NCBI RefSeq assembly: GCF_019399895.1
Contig: NC_091867.1
Span: 2,914,001 to 2,978,000, forward strand
Length of the DNA stretch: 64,000 nt
Direction: 5' to 3'
Source of the DNA: Cardiocondyla obscurior
Lineage: Eukaryota > Arthropoda > Insecta > Hymenoptera > Formicidae
Position 1 is the first letter of the stretch. Each line of letters begins with the position of its first letter. Of this stretch, positions 38,287-50,700 are shown one piece after another. The notes beneath the pieces are model-generated. The model was not told where the DNA came from. It ran no database searches and was given only the letters and a program-made list of their open reading frames with translations. The position numbers were made by a program, and so were the translations under genes.

Positions 38287-41200
38287 CTTTTAACTTTTTT
38301 GAAGAACCTACAAACAAAAAAAATCAATTAGAGAAACATTCTATTATAATTTAAGCTGTATTATGGTCGGGTATAATTTTTGAAAAGCGTTATCTTGCGC
38401 GCGGTTGTGCTCAACGCGCTTTTTCAGCGAGATATCGAGCGAGTTTCAAGCTGCCAATCGAAACGAGGCGTGAGCGTGTTCGGCCAGTGGTATCAATCGT
38501 CCCACCTCAATGGAAGTGCTGCTGTTTCTAATCCACCTCGCACGTCCCGCGAAGTGTGCTCACCGTTCAGACTGTGGAACCCAACCTCTGAGTGCGAATC
38601 TACTGTCGCGTGGACACGCCGCGAGAAGATCCTCCGGGATCACGACCGAGAATTTCCTGTGTGCGAGAATGCCATTCACTGGCAGCCAGGCCAGCCAGAG
38701 ACGGCGACGGTGGTGGCGGCAACGACACGCGTCTGCCCGCGAGGGACGCACGTGCGCGCACGAATCGACCGCACCGTTCTCGTCGCGCACCGCCACCCGT
38801 ACTTCTCGACTACGCGAAATCTCGACACGCCAGAACGCGCCACCAACGAGGATGGAGTAACTCGGAAGAGGATCGATGCACGGGTACGTATATATCCGCA
38901 CAAAGATATGCCGGTCGAAACGCCGTTTAGCCGACCTAAGAAACTGAATCGCTATGCCACGTGGCATCTAACTTCAGATCGATGCATGCTCTCCCCCATT
39001 CTGAGTTTTCTTTCTGTACTTTTCATCTTCAATTCTTTGCTCCTTCTATTTCTCACCATTCATAGTTTCCCCTGCGTTGCTTTGTTTCGAACGTAGAGAA
39101 TGTGAACTGCTCTTTTTGGGTTTTCCACATGTACTCTTCCTCGTTTAATTTCAAGCAGATTCAAACTTCGATGAGGAAAAAATAATCTTGCCTTGCGTTG
39201 ATTGTGCCTTTCCAAAATGTTATCTTAAATGAAAGATAAAACTTATTAAAGCTGGGAGATTGAAAATCATTCAAACGAATATTAGATTTGATGAAAATAG
39301 CATCGCGAAATAAATTAATTCAGTCAAAGATTGAAGATGTGCCGAAAATAATTTGAAAACGTTTGAGTAGAGTAGATCTCTATCATATCTAAGAAATGAT
39401 AAAAAGTAGTAGAATGAACCTCAAGGGTCATCTTTCGGTCTAGACATAATTATTTTACCCAACGAATAAACTGTAAAATCTCGGAAATTATTTTTCACTC
39501 TAAAAGTGTGCAAACTCATTTTCTTTTTATTATACATACACTGCGAAATTTCTTTTAAACCTTGGGATAGTTGCATGATTATAAATAATTAAAAGAAAAT
39601 TAAAACGTAGACGACTATCGCGTAGCATTGTCAGAGATTACGCTATACACGCGACTTTCCTTGTCGAACGTGAAAAAACTTAGAAATTGAATGGCTACAT
39701 TGAGCTCGGTGCGTAGTGCGTAGTGTTACGGGGTGTAGAGAGCGGCTATTAAAAAAAAAAAAAAAAGAACGAACAGACCCGGGGGATGTGAGTTAGCGGA
39801 ATTGAGCATTGAGCCGCGCATTCGAACGTATGGGTGAGCCGACCAATCGTATGAACGGCCGTGTGCCACGTTGCTGCACGCAACGGCCGCGGTCGACCAA
39901 TCGCACCATCGTGCAACACCATCTTCAGGCGATCAACGTAAACGGCCGAGACTGGAACCGCTTCGGCCGCGGCTGAAATTCGTCTCGCAGCCGTCGCCAT
40001 GTTTAGAAGTGTGTACGCGTCCTTGGGCGTGCGGTGCGACGATGTATCGTAAAATGTTAGATATAGTTCATGCGCCGTATGTTACGTGAAGTACCCAATT
40101 ACGAGTTGACCCACGCGGAACACGGGCGTGACGATCATTCCCGTGGATGGCGCATCTACGTCGCGGTAATTTGTGATTACATTATGGTAAGTCCTGACCC
40201 GTTTCGGGGCCAACGCCAACATGGCGGATGAGAGATTTCCTTTGTATCACGCCGCGCGGTCTTCCCCACCCGTCGGTGCCGAGCGTCGTCGGCGACGCCG
40301 TTTCCTCGTGCGATGTCCTTAGATACCTCCAACATCGTCGTACGACGCGCCGATCTCGCCAACGTCTCGTTGCACGTAACTCCGCGTCTCGCTCTCCTAC
40401 GTATTTCGTCACCGGCGCTTACCTCGATACGGCACATCGGTTCGTCGACGCACGCACGAACGTACGACGCTCTCGGATTGCCCCCGGATCTTTCAGGAAG
40501 GAGGGAGAGCTATCTCTTGGTTTGCCGGCTCGGGATCTCGCGACAGTCGTCATGACACGGCTGCCTGCTTGCCACTTTTTTTTTATCCCTTCCCGACATT
40601 CCGTCTCGCATTGTATACTTCGAATTTTATTTCTTATGTATATACGTCGAGCACATCTTTTTTTATTTTAATTTTTTTTCATATAACTATCTTGTACTTT
40701 TCGAATTTACAACTTCTTTCCTTTTTTTTCCACGATTTCCGCTCGTGAATAATTAACATTGTTTTCTTTGGTTGAATAAACTTATCTAACATCTATTGTT
40801 ACGATCAGCTTTTTAGGTATTCAAAACATTTCTTTACCTATCTTTTGTTGCTTTCTTTTGTTTTTTGCAATTAAATTGTTGACTGTTTTCCAGGTTTTCA
40901 TATATATATTTTTTTTTATAAAGAGTTTCACTCAATATTAAAGTGTATATCTATTTTTTCAATGATTTTTGTCTAAACATTTATTTCGTTAATTTTTGCA
41001 TATGATTCAAATTGATTTTACTGTCAAAATTGTATTAAACTGTGATTTTAATTCGATAAATTGCATAAATTTCCCGTTTTGCATATTTTTTTTTACATGG
41101 GATAATAAACATTTTATTCCAATACTATTATATGATTACTTTTTATAATTTTTACATTTCAATAGTGACAAAGAATACTTATGATATTTTTCTTATTTTA

Positions 41201-41352
41201 TTACATGTTACATAATTTATTAGATTGGTAATTATTAACTTAAATTTATTTTATAAAATTTTTTTATTTTTTAATTTAATATTTTAAATTGTACTTTAAA
41301 ATACAAAGTTTTTATGTATTTAATTAATAAAAGTATATTTTGTTTTTTTCAG
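38287..41352. promoter_or_regulatory. Divergent Rad51D/dom promoter interval, CpG-rich
   Basis: Three kb between the Rad51D start (minus) and the dom coding start (plus). CpG-rich blocks lie at 38390-38960 and 39640-40560, with AT-rich DNA between and after. A donor ATG/GTAAGT after 40186 could end a non-coding dom first exon that joins the acceptor at 41352. An AACATGGCGG string at 40218-40227, resembling YY1/Pho sites found just downstream of housekeeping starts, lies close to it. On the minus strand TTTGTTTGTAG before about 38309 suggests a 5' UTR intron of Rad51D. Transcript starts cannot be fixed from sequence. Confidence 0.5.
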
Positions 41353-42505
41353 CGTAATGTGCAATGAGTGATAAACAAGGTGCACCTATTTTACCACCCC
41401 TTAATCGGGGTGCAGCTAATAATGGCGGAAATAATGGGAATTCAACTCAACAGACTGTCAATCTGCAGCACGTTCTTACTACCGCTCAAAGCCTCAATGT
41501 GCTTTCTAGTGGGCAACAGTTCGTTATTACAACTCAGGTTCCTGGTCTCACACAGGTAAATATCGACAGATAATTAAAGTTTGCATCTTATGTTAAAAAA
41601 ATCGCTACATGTTACATTTTTTTAAATAACGTGATAAATATGTTTTCTTTTTATAAAAAAATATACTACAGATTTATATTTGCAGGTCGTACCAAATAAT
41701 GCTACAACTAATGCGAGTGGAACTCAACAAATTGGTGTCACAAGAATTGTTAACATCACGGGCACACCGCCGCGCAATGCTGTTGGTGTTGGCATTGCCG
41801 GCACGTCATCTCATTCATCGCCAACAGTATCACGACCACAAAACTCAACTAAGCTTATGCTGACAACGTCGCCGAAACTTGTACGCACTTCCATAAGTAA
41901 TGTGTTTATGGCGCCAATGTCGTCATCGTCGCAAGTCTCGTCACCACAAGTACAGGTGCAATCAGCTTCACCACCAGCGAGAAAACGGTTGAAATTGTCG
42001 GAAACCACAGAAAAATCGGTTCCATTTGATGCCAGTGGTTATCGTAAGCGGATACTGGAGCACAAAATGCGGCGAATGCGCAGTGTACGTGAAAAGTATG
42101 CAGATAATGCATCAGAGTTATTCTTTTTGCACGCCGGTGGCAACATGATGGATTATCATACTTGGCGAAAGCGATCCCCGACACCACAGTTCATACACTT
42201 TCTGCGTCAGCATCGACTTGATCCGGATGACGATAACGAAGATCTAACTGCACCACTATCATCAATACCGGAATTTTCGCATCTGTCTGCTTTTACTACT
42301 ACTGTCGCTACCACTACGACTGTTACTGCTGCTACCGCTATCGTTACAGCTACCACCACCGTCACAACTGTTACATCTGGTTCTACAATGGTTCAAGTTC
42401 CGAATCAAAAAACGGAAGTTAAAATCACTGGGACAGGTGTCACGCCGATAGCAGTATCCACCGCCCTACCTGCTGCAGCTCTAGCTCAGCTCAGCAGCCA
42501 TCAAG
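41353..42505 (+). CDS. dom: dom N-terminal exons (start codon region)
   Basis: The acceptor TTTTTTTCAG ends at 41352; the CDS starts at ATG 41364 (MSDKQGAPILPPLNRG). A four-codon upstream ORF (ATG 41357, stop 41369-41371) overlaps this start in another frame. The exon at 41686-42505 (phase 0 to 1) codes Ser/Thr/Val-rich sequence, a basic PPARKRLKLSE patch that looks like a nuclear-localisation signal, then DASGYRKRILEHKMRRMRSV and FFLHAGGNMMDYHTWRKR, the conserved N-terminal block of Domino/p400 proteins. Confidence 0.88.
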
Positions 42506-45500
42506 GTAATTGTAAATTAATAATTATAATAATAAAACGATATAATTTTTTACTGCTATTTTAAGTAATGATCATTTGATTCATCGTTTTCATCAACTCA
42601 TAATACAGATATATTCCTTGAATTTTAATAGCAAAAATTTATGTATTTATTATTTATTCAGTGTTTATTCTAATTTTAAAGTTTATTCAAATTTGAATCA
42701 CTTTCCTCTTTTAAATAAATTGAAAAGTCTTTCTTAACATTTTCTTTTAATCTCTGTCTTAATTTACTCAAAATAAGGATGTTGCATGTTCTGTCTTTAC
42801 TCACTTTCTCACTCCGATGTAAAAGAAATCTTACATAGGATAAAAGAAAGCCTAGAATAGTTCTCATAATAGAGAAAATCAACTGAATATAGTTACAGCT
42901 TTATTGGATTATGACGTTATAAGCAAAAATAATCTTTTCTTTACCTTATACATTCAAACAGATTACTTTTTTTCCTGTAAATCATAATTTTTATACGATC
43001 GACTGTGTTTGCAATATATAAAAGAATTTTGAAATTATATTTATAATTATAAAATAAAAGATACAATTTATATTTAAATATTTTTTTTTTTTATAATAAT
43101 TGTCTCAAATTTTTACTTTTATTTTATCAATATCTGCATTATATCTATTGTACTTTTTTTTTTCTTTGTCTTTCGTTTTTAATTAATATATTAAACAAAA
43201 GAAATTAAAAAAAAATTCGTATTATTTTAATTGTCATAAGTGACATTCGGTTTGTTCCGAATAAATAATCATATGCGCATTAGGACAAGTACCAGGTAGG
43301 CCTCAAGGGGGCCGCCATGGCATGGTGTTTGCCTTCCGAGCGGCAATGCAGTCTTCGCCAGTCACCGTTCACCCTTCATCCGCTTCTACCGTAGCACCCA
43401 CGCTCATTATAGGTGATTACCGTAGATCGCCTGCCGTTTCTTCATGTCTTTAAGCTACTCCATATTGATTTCGCTTTCGAGCAATTAGACGCTGCAAATT
43501 GTCATCATAAAAGATTATTTTCGCACATTATAAACGTTTATATTACATATGTTATACTTTCTACTTGATGATCAGAAGACGCCAAAAACCTGTGTTGCTA
43601 AATCTACTATTAAAGTTTATGTAGAAATTTGTGCTGTTTTAAATATCGTAATTATTTAATATTTTCATGTGCTGTAACATATATTTATTGTATATCAACG
43701 TCATAAAATGAATCGAACAAGTATAGCATGTTCTATATAAATCTACAATAATACTGTGATTGAATTAATCATTAAGTGGAAACGCATGATTTTATTTGAA
43801 GCTTAGTGCAAACAATATGTCTCGTTACATCATATATATGCATACCAAATATAAATAAAAATAATTCATTTTTAATTGATGTAATTAAAGAAATGAGAAC
43901 CAAAGTAAAAAAAAAATTTTTTTTTAATAAAACAAACTTAAAGTTATTTAAATTAGTATTGTTTTCATTATAAAAAAAATATATATTTGCTCTATTCTTG
44001 TTCTCAACTCTTTGATTGAAAATTTTATATATTTAGTTGCCGACCATGTGGGTGTGTGTCATTTCGTTTCTTACCTGTTTTGTGGAATGTTGTCAATAAT
44101 TCGTATGTTTATCTAAAACTATTATTGTATAAAATGTACAATATTTGTCTATTGTTAATTCAATACAGGAGTATCTTTCAATAGCATATGCTGTTATCAC
44201 AGCTAACAATTCAATTTACATTGTAATTTATATCTTAACATGATTTATATTATGTCAAGATTGTATAATTTGTTATTACAGCAATCTCAACGTAATATTG
44301 TTATTTCAGGGGGAACGTCAGTAGTTGCGGACTCGGTGAAATCGACGACTACGGCCACGACTCCGGTAGTGGAAAAGTCATCACCGTTGGTCACCACCGT
44401 CGCTACCCCGAAAATATCTGCAACAGTTGCGCTCAATAATCCCCAACCTATCGTTAAGCTCGTTAAGTTGTCTACACCCACTACTATAACTACTTCCTGT
44501 GATATCACGAACAATCAGGAGCAAATTGTGGAAAAAGCTAAGCAGGTGATTATTTTAATTGACTTTTTTTTTTATAAAAGACTAAATTTACATATCGTTA
44601 GTATATATATATATAAAAAGCTAAGGAACTATCGTTAGATATTCGCATAAAGTTTTTAATTAATAACAATAAACACGCATATCTTTTATACATATATTGA
44701 ATTTAAATTTTATGTTAATGGATTTATGGAAATAAATTATTAAAATACAGGAGGCGTACGTAATGCAAAGGATTGCGGAGTTGCAGCGCGAAGGATTGTG
44801 GTCGGAACGACGATTGCCCAAAGTGCAAGAACCAACTCGAACCAAAGCTCATTGGGATTATCTGTTGGAAGAAATGGTCTGGTTGGCCGCTGATTTCGCC
44901 CAAGAACGTAAATGGAAAAAAGCGGCAGCGAAAAAATGTGCACGAATGGTGCAGAAGTACTTTCAGGAAAAAGCAATTCAGGCACAGAAAGCTGAGAAAT
45001 CGCAGGAGCTTCGATTGAAGAAAATAGCCAGCTTGGTTGCAAAAGAGATCAAAACTTTTTGGACAAATGTTGAGAAAGTACGTAAAACAAGCTAAAATAC
45101 ATATTTAAAAATTCAGATAAATCTAACTATTTTGATTAATTAAAAAAAAATTATTATTTCTTATGAAAATTACGTTAATTAATTTTTATTCTACCCCACA
45201 CTAATTAAGCCGACCTTCTTGATGTATTTTTATCGGAAGTGTGTGCTCGTTGTGGGAACAGCAAAGTCTGCGCATTGTGTATGGTTGTTTTATATTCTTC
45301 TAAATTCAGCCAAAGTATTAGTGCAGGACATTTGTATTTAATTATCTTTATATGTCAATTTTGAGTTAAACTTGAAACTTCATGAATATAATGCAAAAAG
45401 ATATATGGATAGAATGTTACCGCAAAAAATAAGCAATTTGAAGTTCTATATGTCCGAACAACACCGATGTGATTTATTATAATTCTTGTAATAACTAATT

Positions 45501-47731
45501 TGTTGACAGTTGGTGGAGTATAAGCAGCAAACAAGGCTGGAAGAGAAACGAAAGAAGGCGTTGGATCAACATTTAAATTTTATTGTGGGTCAAACGGAAA
45601 AATATTCCACGTGGTTGACAGAGGGTCTCAATAAGACGGAAGGTCCACAGAGTATTCCAGCTTCTATGAATAGTTCGCGTATTTCTTCACCAGTTCCACT
45701 AGGAAAATGTCATTCCGATGGTACGTTTAACTTGAATGATAAGATATTAATATTTATTTGTGATAATAAATATGTATTAGATAATATATAAATTATATAA
45801 AATGTATAATCTCCCAAATTTATATAAATAATTTAATTTTATTATGTAACATTCTGTTACAGAGGAATTTCAACCAAATCAGAGTTCTGATGACGATGAG
45901 GAAACCATAGCTAAGGCTGAAGAGGAAATGAAATTAACGACCAATCACAAAGAAGAAGTAGAGTTACTGAAAAAAGAATCAGAAATACCGTTAGAAGATC
46001 TTTTAAAAGATTTACCACCAAATTATTTAGAAGACCGCAACAGAAGCTTATCGCCACAAAATGCAACGAATGAAAAACCGGAAAATGTACGTATCAACAA
46101 GAAGAAATTAATTTTTTGTAATTGAATTAATAAACTAAAAAATTATTACTTTTAGAAGTCCTTATTAAAAATATAAAATTATGATTTTTGTTACAGGAAA
46201 CAGAGGAAGCCGTTGATGCAGATGCAGACTTTGTCGTAGCGTCTGGTGAATCCTCGGATGAAGAAGATACTATCATGGAAGAAGAAAAGCTCGAAGGAGA
46301 AATTGATCACAAACGAGAACTCGACGAACTTAAAGTATATAATTTTTAAAAATTACATTCATAATTATAAATCATGCTTATACATATTTATATAGTTAAA
46401 AATGGAATTATGTTTATTTAGGCTGATAATGAAATGTCTATCGATGAACTCGCAGCTAAATACGCAAATATGTCAGACGTGTTGATGGACATGGATGAAG
46501 AAACTGAAGGTAAGTTTTTAAATTGACTTCAGAGCAATAACTTTAATTTATGTCCGCGCCAAGATCTGAATATCTGAAATCGTACATCTCGCGCAGTCGA
46601 TGCGCGCGAGTCACAATGCATTATTACTGGCAATATGTTAACAGTTTTACTAATATGGAAGTTATTTTATATTACAATGATGATACTACTACCGTCTTCT
46701 GATTGTATAAGATAATTGGTTTTCATTTATCTATTACTAATCGTGCTGTGAAATGAGGCATTTGTCTGAGAAAATTTAAAAGATTTTGTATTATTAAAGA
46801 AATAGAGCAAGCCCATTTTATATTATATGCTTTAATTTAGGTACAGATAAAGAAAATAGTGACAAAGAGGCCGTGCTGCAAGAGATTGAAGAACAAATAA
46901 TTACCAGTGACAGTGAAAGCGAAGAGAGCGATCACGATAGCGATGAAGAGGAGGTTCGAACTCAGAGTGAAACCGAACCGGATGTAGGACTTCAATCTCT
47001 TCTCGAAGATCCCTCTGCAGAAAAACAACCTGGGAGTAGAGTAAGTTTTTTTTACGTAACTTAATGAAAATCTTTCTATTTTTATAAATATTCGATTTTT
47101 ATTACAAGTTAATAAGTTTTTAGTTAATTTGATCAAGTTATTTTTTTATTTGTGGATTAATTTACTTTTATTGTTATATACAGTATACATATTTTTTTTT
47201 TATTAAAATTGTATGTGCTTATTTTTTTATTATAGGTTGCAGAAGACGATCATTCAGATGCTCATAATGAAATGGATAATGTTGCTGCATTGGCTGAGAG
47301 CATCCAGCCTAAAGGAAATACACTACTTACTACAAGTGTGAGTTTGCTTGCTTTCATTTTTCGTTTTGTTTCATTAAATCTTATATACATAAAAAAATTG
47401 TATGTGACGTGTATGTGTGTATAAAAAATGTATTTGTATTTACTTTTTCTTTAATTATTTAAATAATTTTTTTTTCTTATTTTGTTTAAATATTAAAAAA
47501 TTTAAAGTCATACGTTGAGTGTTATGGGGGTTACACACCATTCACACCCAATTTTTCAAATAGAGATCGTTATTACAATGGTGTGGAGAAATAATGCATT
47601 ATAATCTCTTTAAGAAAGTCATAATATCGAATGGTATTTTCCGCGTGCAACTTTTTGCACGTTATTTCGCTTTCGCCGTTCTCCGGAGGAGAGCGATCGG
47701 GCGGTGATATCTTGTCAAGGGAAGATACAAA

Positions 47732-47762
<31 letters not shown>

Positions 47763-50700
47763 TATTCCGTGCGCTCCATGCACGCACATGCATCGAAATA
47801 TCGCTGTCTCCGCGGATTTGGAGTGCCGGGGGTGCTCGAGTACCCGCTCGATCGCGGTTATGAATACGCGGAAGTCTTTTATGCGATTCTCACGCGAGCG
47901 CCGCGATTCAGTACACGATTTTCTCAACCCCAAGTGGGAAGGAGAGGCTATGGATTTCTGAGTTTCTTGCGTTTTCTTGCATCTTATAAATTCGTTAAGC
48001 TGAGGAGATACCCTTTCATGGCACCCAACGTGTTAAACCTTTCGATCCAAGGTGGTGAAAAAAGCATTTTGCTCACCATTATTTACGAAAGGGAAATTAA
48101 CGGTGATAATTTTTTTGTGAATAAATATGTATTTTATTCTTGAAAATAATCACTACAAAATTATTAATTGTACGATTTATATATTTTAAATATTTTTTTT
48201 TTTTTTGTTTTAGTATTAAAATTAATAATTCTCTAATTACTTTTTTAAAATAAGAACTTTCCGCACACATACACAAAAAAATAAGTAAATTTATGTTTAA
48301 GACAATTTCTAATTTAATTTCTATGTATCTTTATTAACGTTAATTATATTTTTAGGTTGTTACTAAAATACCTTTCCTTCTGAAACATTCTCTTCGGGAG
48401 TATCAGCATATAGGATTGGATTGGCTCGTCACTATGTACGATAGAAAGTTAAACGGCATTTTAGCTGACGAGATGGGTTTAGGTAAAACTATACAAACAA
48501 TCGCACTGTTGGCACATTTGGCCTGTGAAAAGGGAAATTGGGGACCGCATCTTATAATTGTGCCAACCTCTGTGATGCTCAATTGGGAAATGGAATGTAA
48601 AAAATGGTGTCCAGGATTTAAAATACTGACATACTATGGCACACAAAAGGAAAGGAAACAAAAAAGAACTGGTAAATTTGCATACAACTTTCTAAATTAT
48701 CTCTTGTTCTTTTTTCTATTTTTATTTAACTGTTTTATTCGATTTTCAATACTTAAATACATATTTTGTATAACATTTATTTATTATTATAAAATTTTTG
48801 CTTTCGGTTAATTTGTAATTGTACTCGCTGCCGACAACAGGCGTTAATTCAAAATTGTGATGTCTGTATCATTAAACAGCGAGATAGTAAAATTTCTCTA
48901 ATAAAACTCGCATGTCAAAAATCGATCATTTATATGGCATGCGAATCCTGTCTGGAGAAACAATGTTTATTATTTTATAAATTACATAAATTATGAAAAT
49001 TATTTGATTGTTATATAATTTTTTTTTTTTTATATTTATAGGTTGGACAAAGCCAAATGCCTTCCATATATGTATTACATCTTACAAATTAGTAATACAG
49101 GATCACCAAAGTTTTAGACGAAAAAAATGGAAATACCTCATTTTGGATGAGGCACAGAATATTAAGAATTTTAAATCGCAACGATGGCAGTTACTTTTAA
49201 ACTTCCAAACACAAAGGTAATTGACTTAAGCTACATATTTAACATATATAAATAATTACTCAAAATTACGTGAAATTCTTCGATATTAAATCATAAAATA
49301 AAATAAAATTTTTTTATGGTTTAGAAAATATTGAATTTAAAATAAATTATACGGATATTTCATTATTTTGATGTAAATGGAAATTATTTTGCACTGAAAC
49401 ATCTCCATAACTTGTTTGTCTTTTGCAGGAGATTACTTCTCACTGGCACGCCTCTTCAAAACAATTTAATGGAACTATGGTCACTTATGCACTTTCTTAT
49501 GCCTAATGTTTTTCAGTCTCATCGCGAATTTAAAGAATGGTTTAGCAATCCTGTCACAGGCATGATCGAAGGGAATAGCGAATACAACGAGAACATAATT
49601 CGTCGTCTGCATAAGGTCTGTACGTAGTTTCTTTTTTTTTTTTTTAAATTTTTTTTTTTTACTTTTTTTATTTTAATTATTTTATAATTATTACTTTTAT
49701 TACTAAAAAAATTCAGATTATTTACTAGTGATTTAGATATATTACACGATAGAAACACACTTTTGTTTTATATAGCAGATTTAATAAATTAAATTCTTTA
49801 TAGGTGTTACGACCATTTCTTTTGAGACGATTAAAAACCGAAGTGGAAAAACAGTTACCGAAAAAATATGAACATGTAGTCATGTGCCGTTTGTCAAAAC
49901 GTCAAAGATTTCTATATGATGATTTTATGTCGAGGGCTAAGTAAGTAAATTTTTTAAGGTTATATTTGAAATTTAAAAGCTTTTTGTATATAAATACAAA
50001 TTTTGTTTCTTGCCGCTATTAACTATTATTAACATAATGGTATAATTGTTATTTAACACAAATTTATTCTCATATTATTAAAGGACGAAGGAAACTCTTG
50101 CCAGCGGAAATCTGTTGAGTGTGATAAACGTATTAATGCAACTACGAAAAGTGTGTAATCATCCTAACCTATTTGAAGTGCGACCTACAGTTTCACCATT
50201 TCAAATGGAAGCAATTGAATTTGTAACAGCCTCGTTAATCTGGAGTGCGCTCGATTATGATCCTTTTAAGGTAAAATGACGAATACCGCTGTTTATGGTA
50301 TTCTATTTTGATTTATTATAAACCGAAAACTGATGTAACCTACTTATTTAATCTATAAATTATGATTTAATTTTGCAGCATATTCAACTGTCTAGCCTGA
50401 ATCTTTTACTATTAGATTTGGAGATGAGGCTTAGTGCATTTATTGCGCATAGAGTGAACCGTCTGCGGACGCCCAAAAAGTTAATCGAGGAAATAGATAA
50501 TCAACCGGAACCGGCGCCTAGGTGTCCATCTGGTCGAATCAAGATCAACGTTAGATTATCGAATCAGGCAAAGCCGCCGCAACAACAGCAAACGCAAACC
50601 AGACTAAAGAATCTGGCTGGCGTATTACCCACGCCAAGAGTGGGTACGTCCCCCTTGATAAAGTCATTAAATAGCAGCCAGAGTAATCCGGGACAAGGTA

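Noticed and set aside
47631..48143. 170-codon open frame in a dom intron
   Set aside because: Lies within the LTR-like relic, crosses its A-run and TA repeat and the primer-binding site; not a dom exon because its frame and splice sites do not fit.
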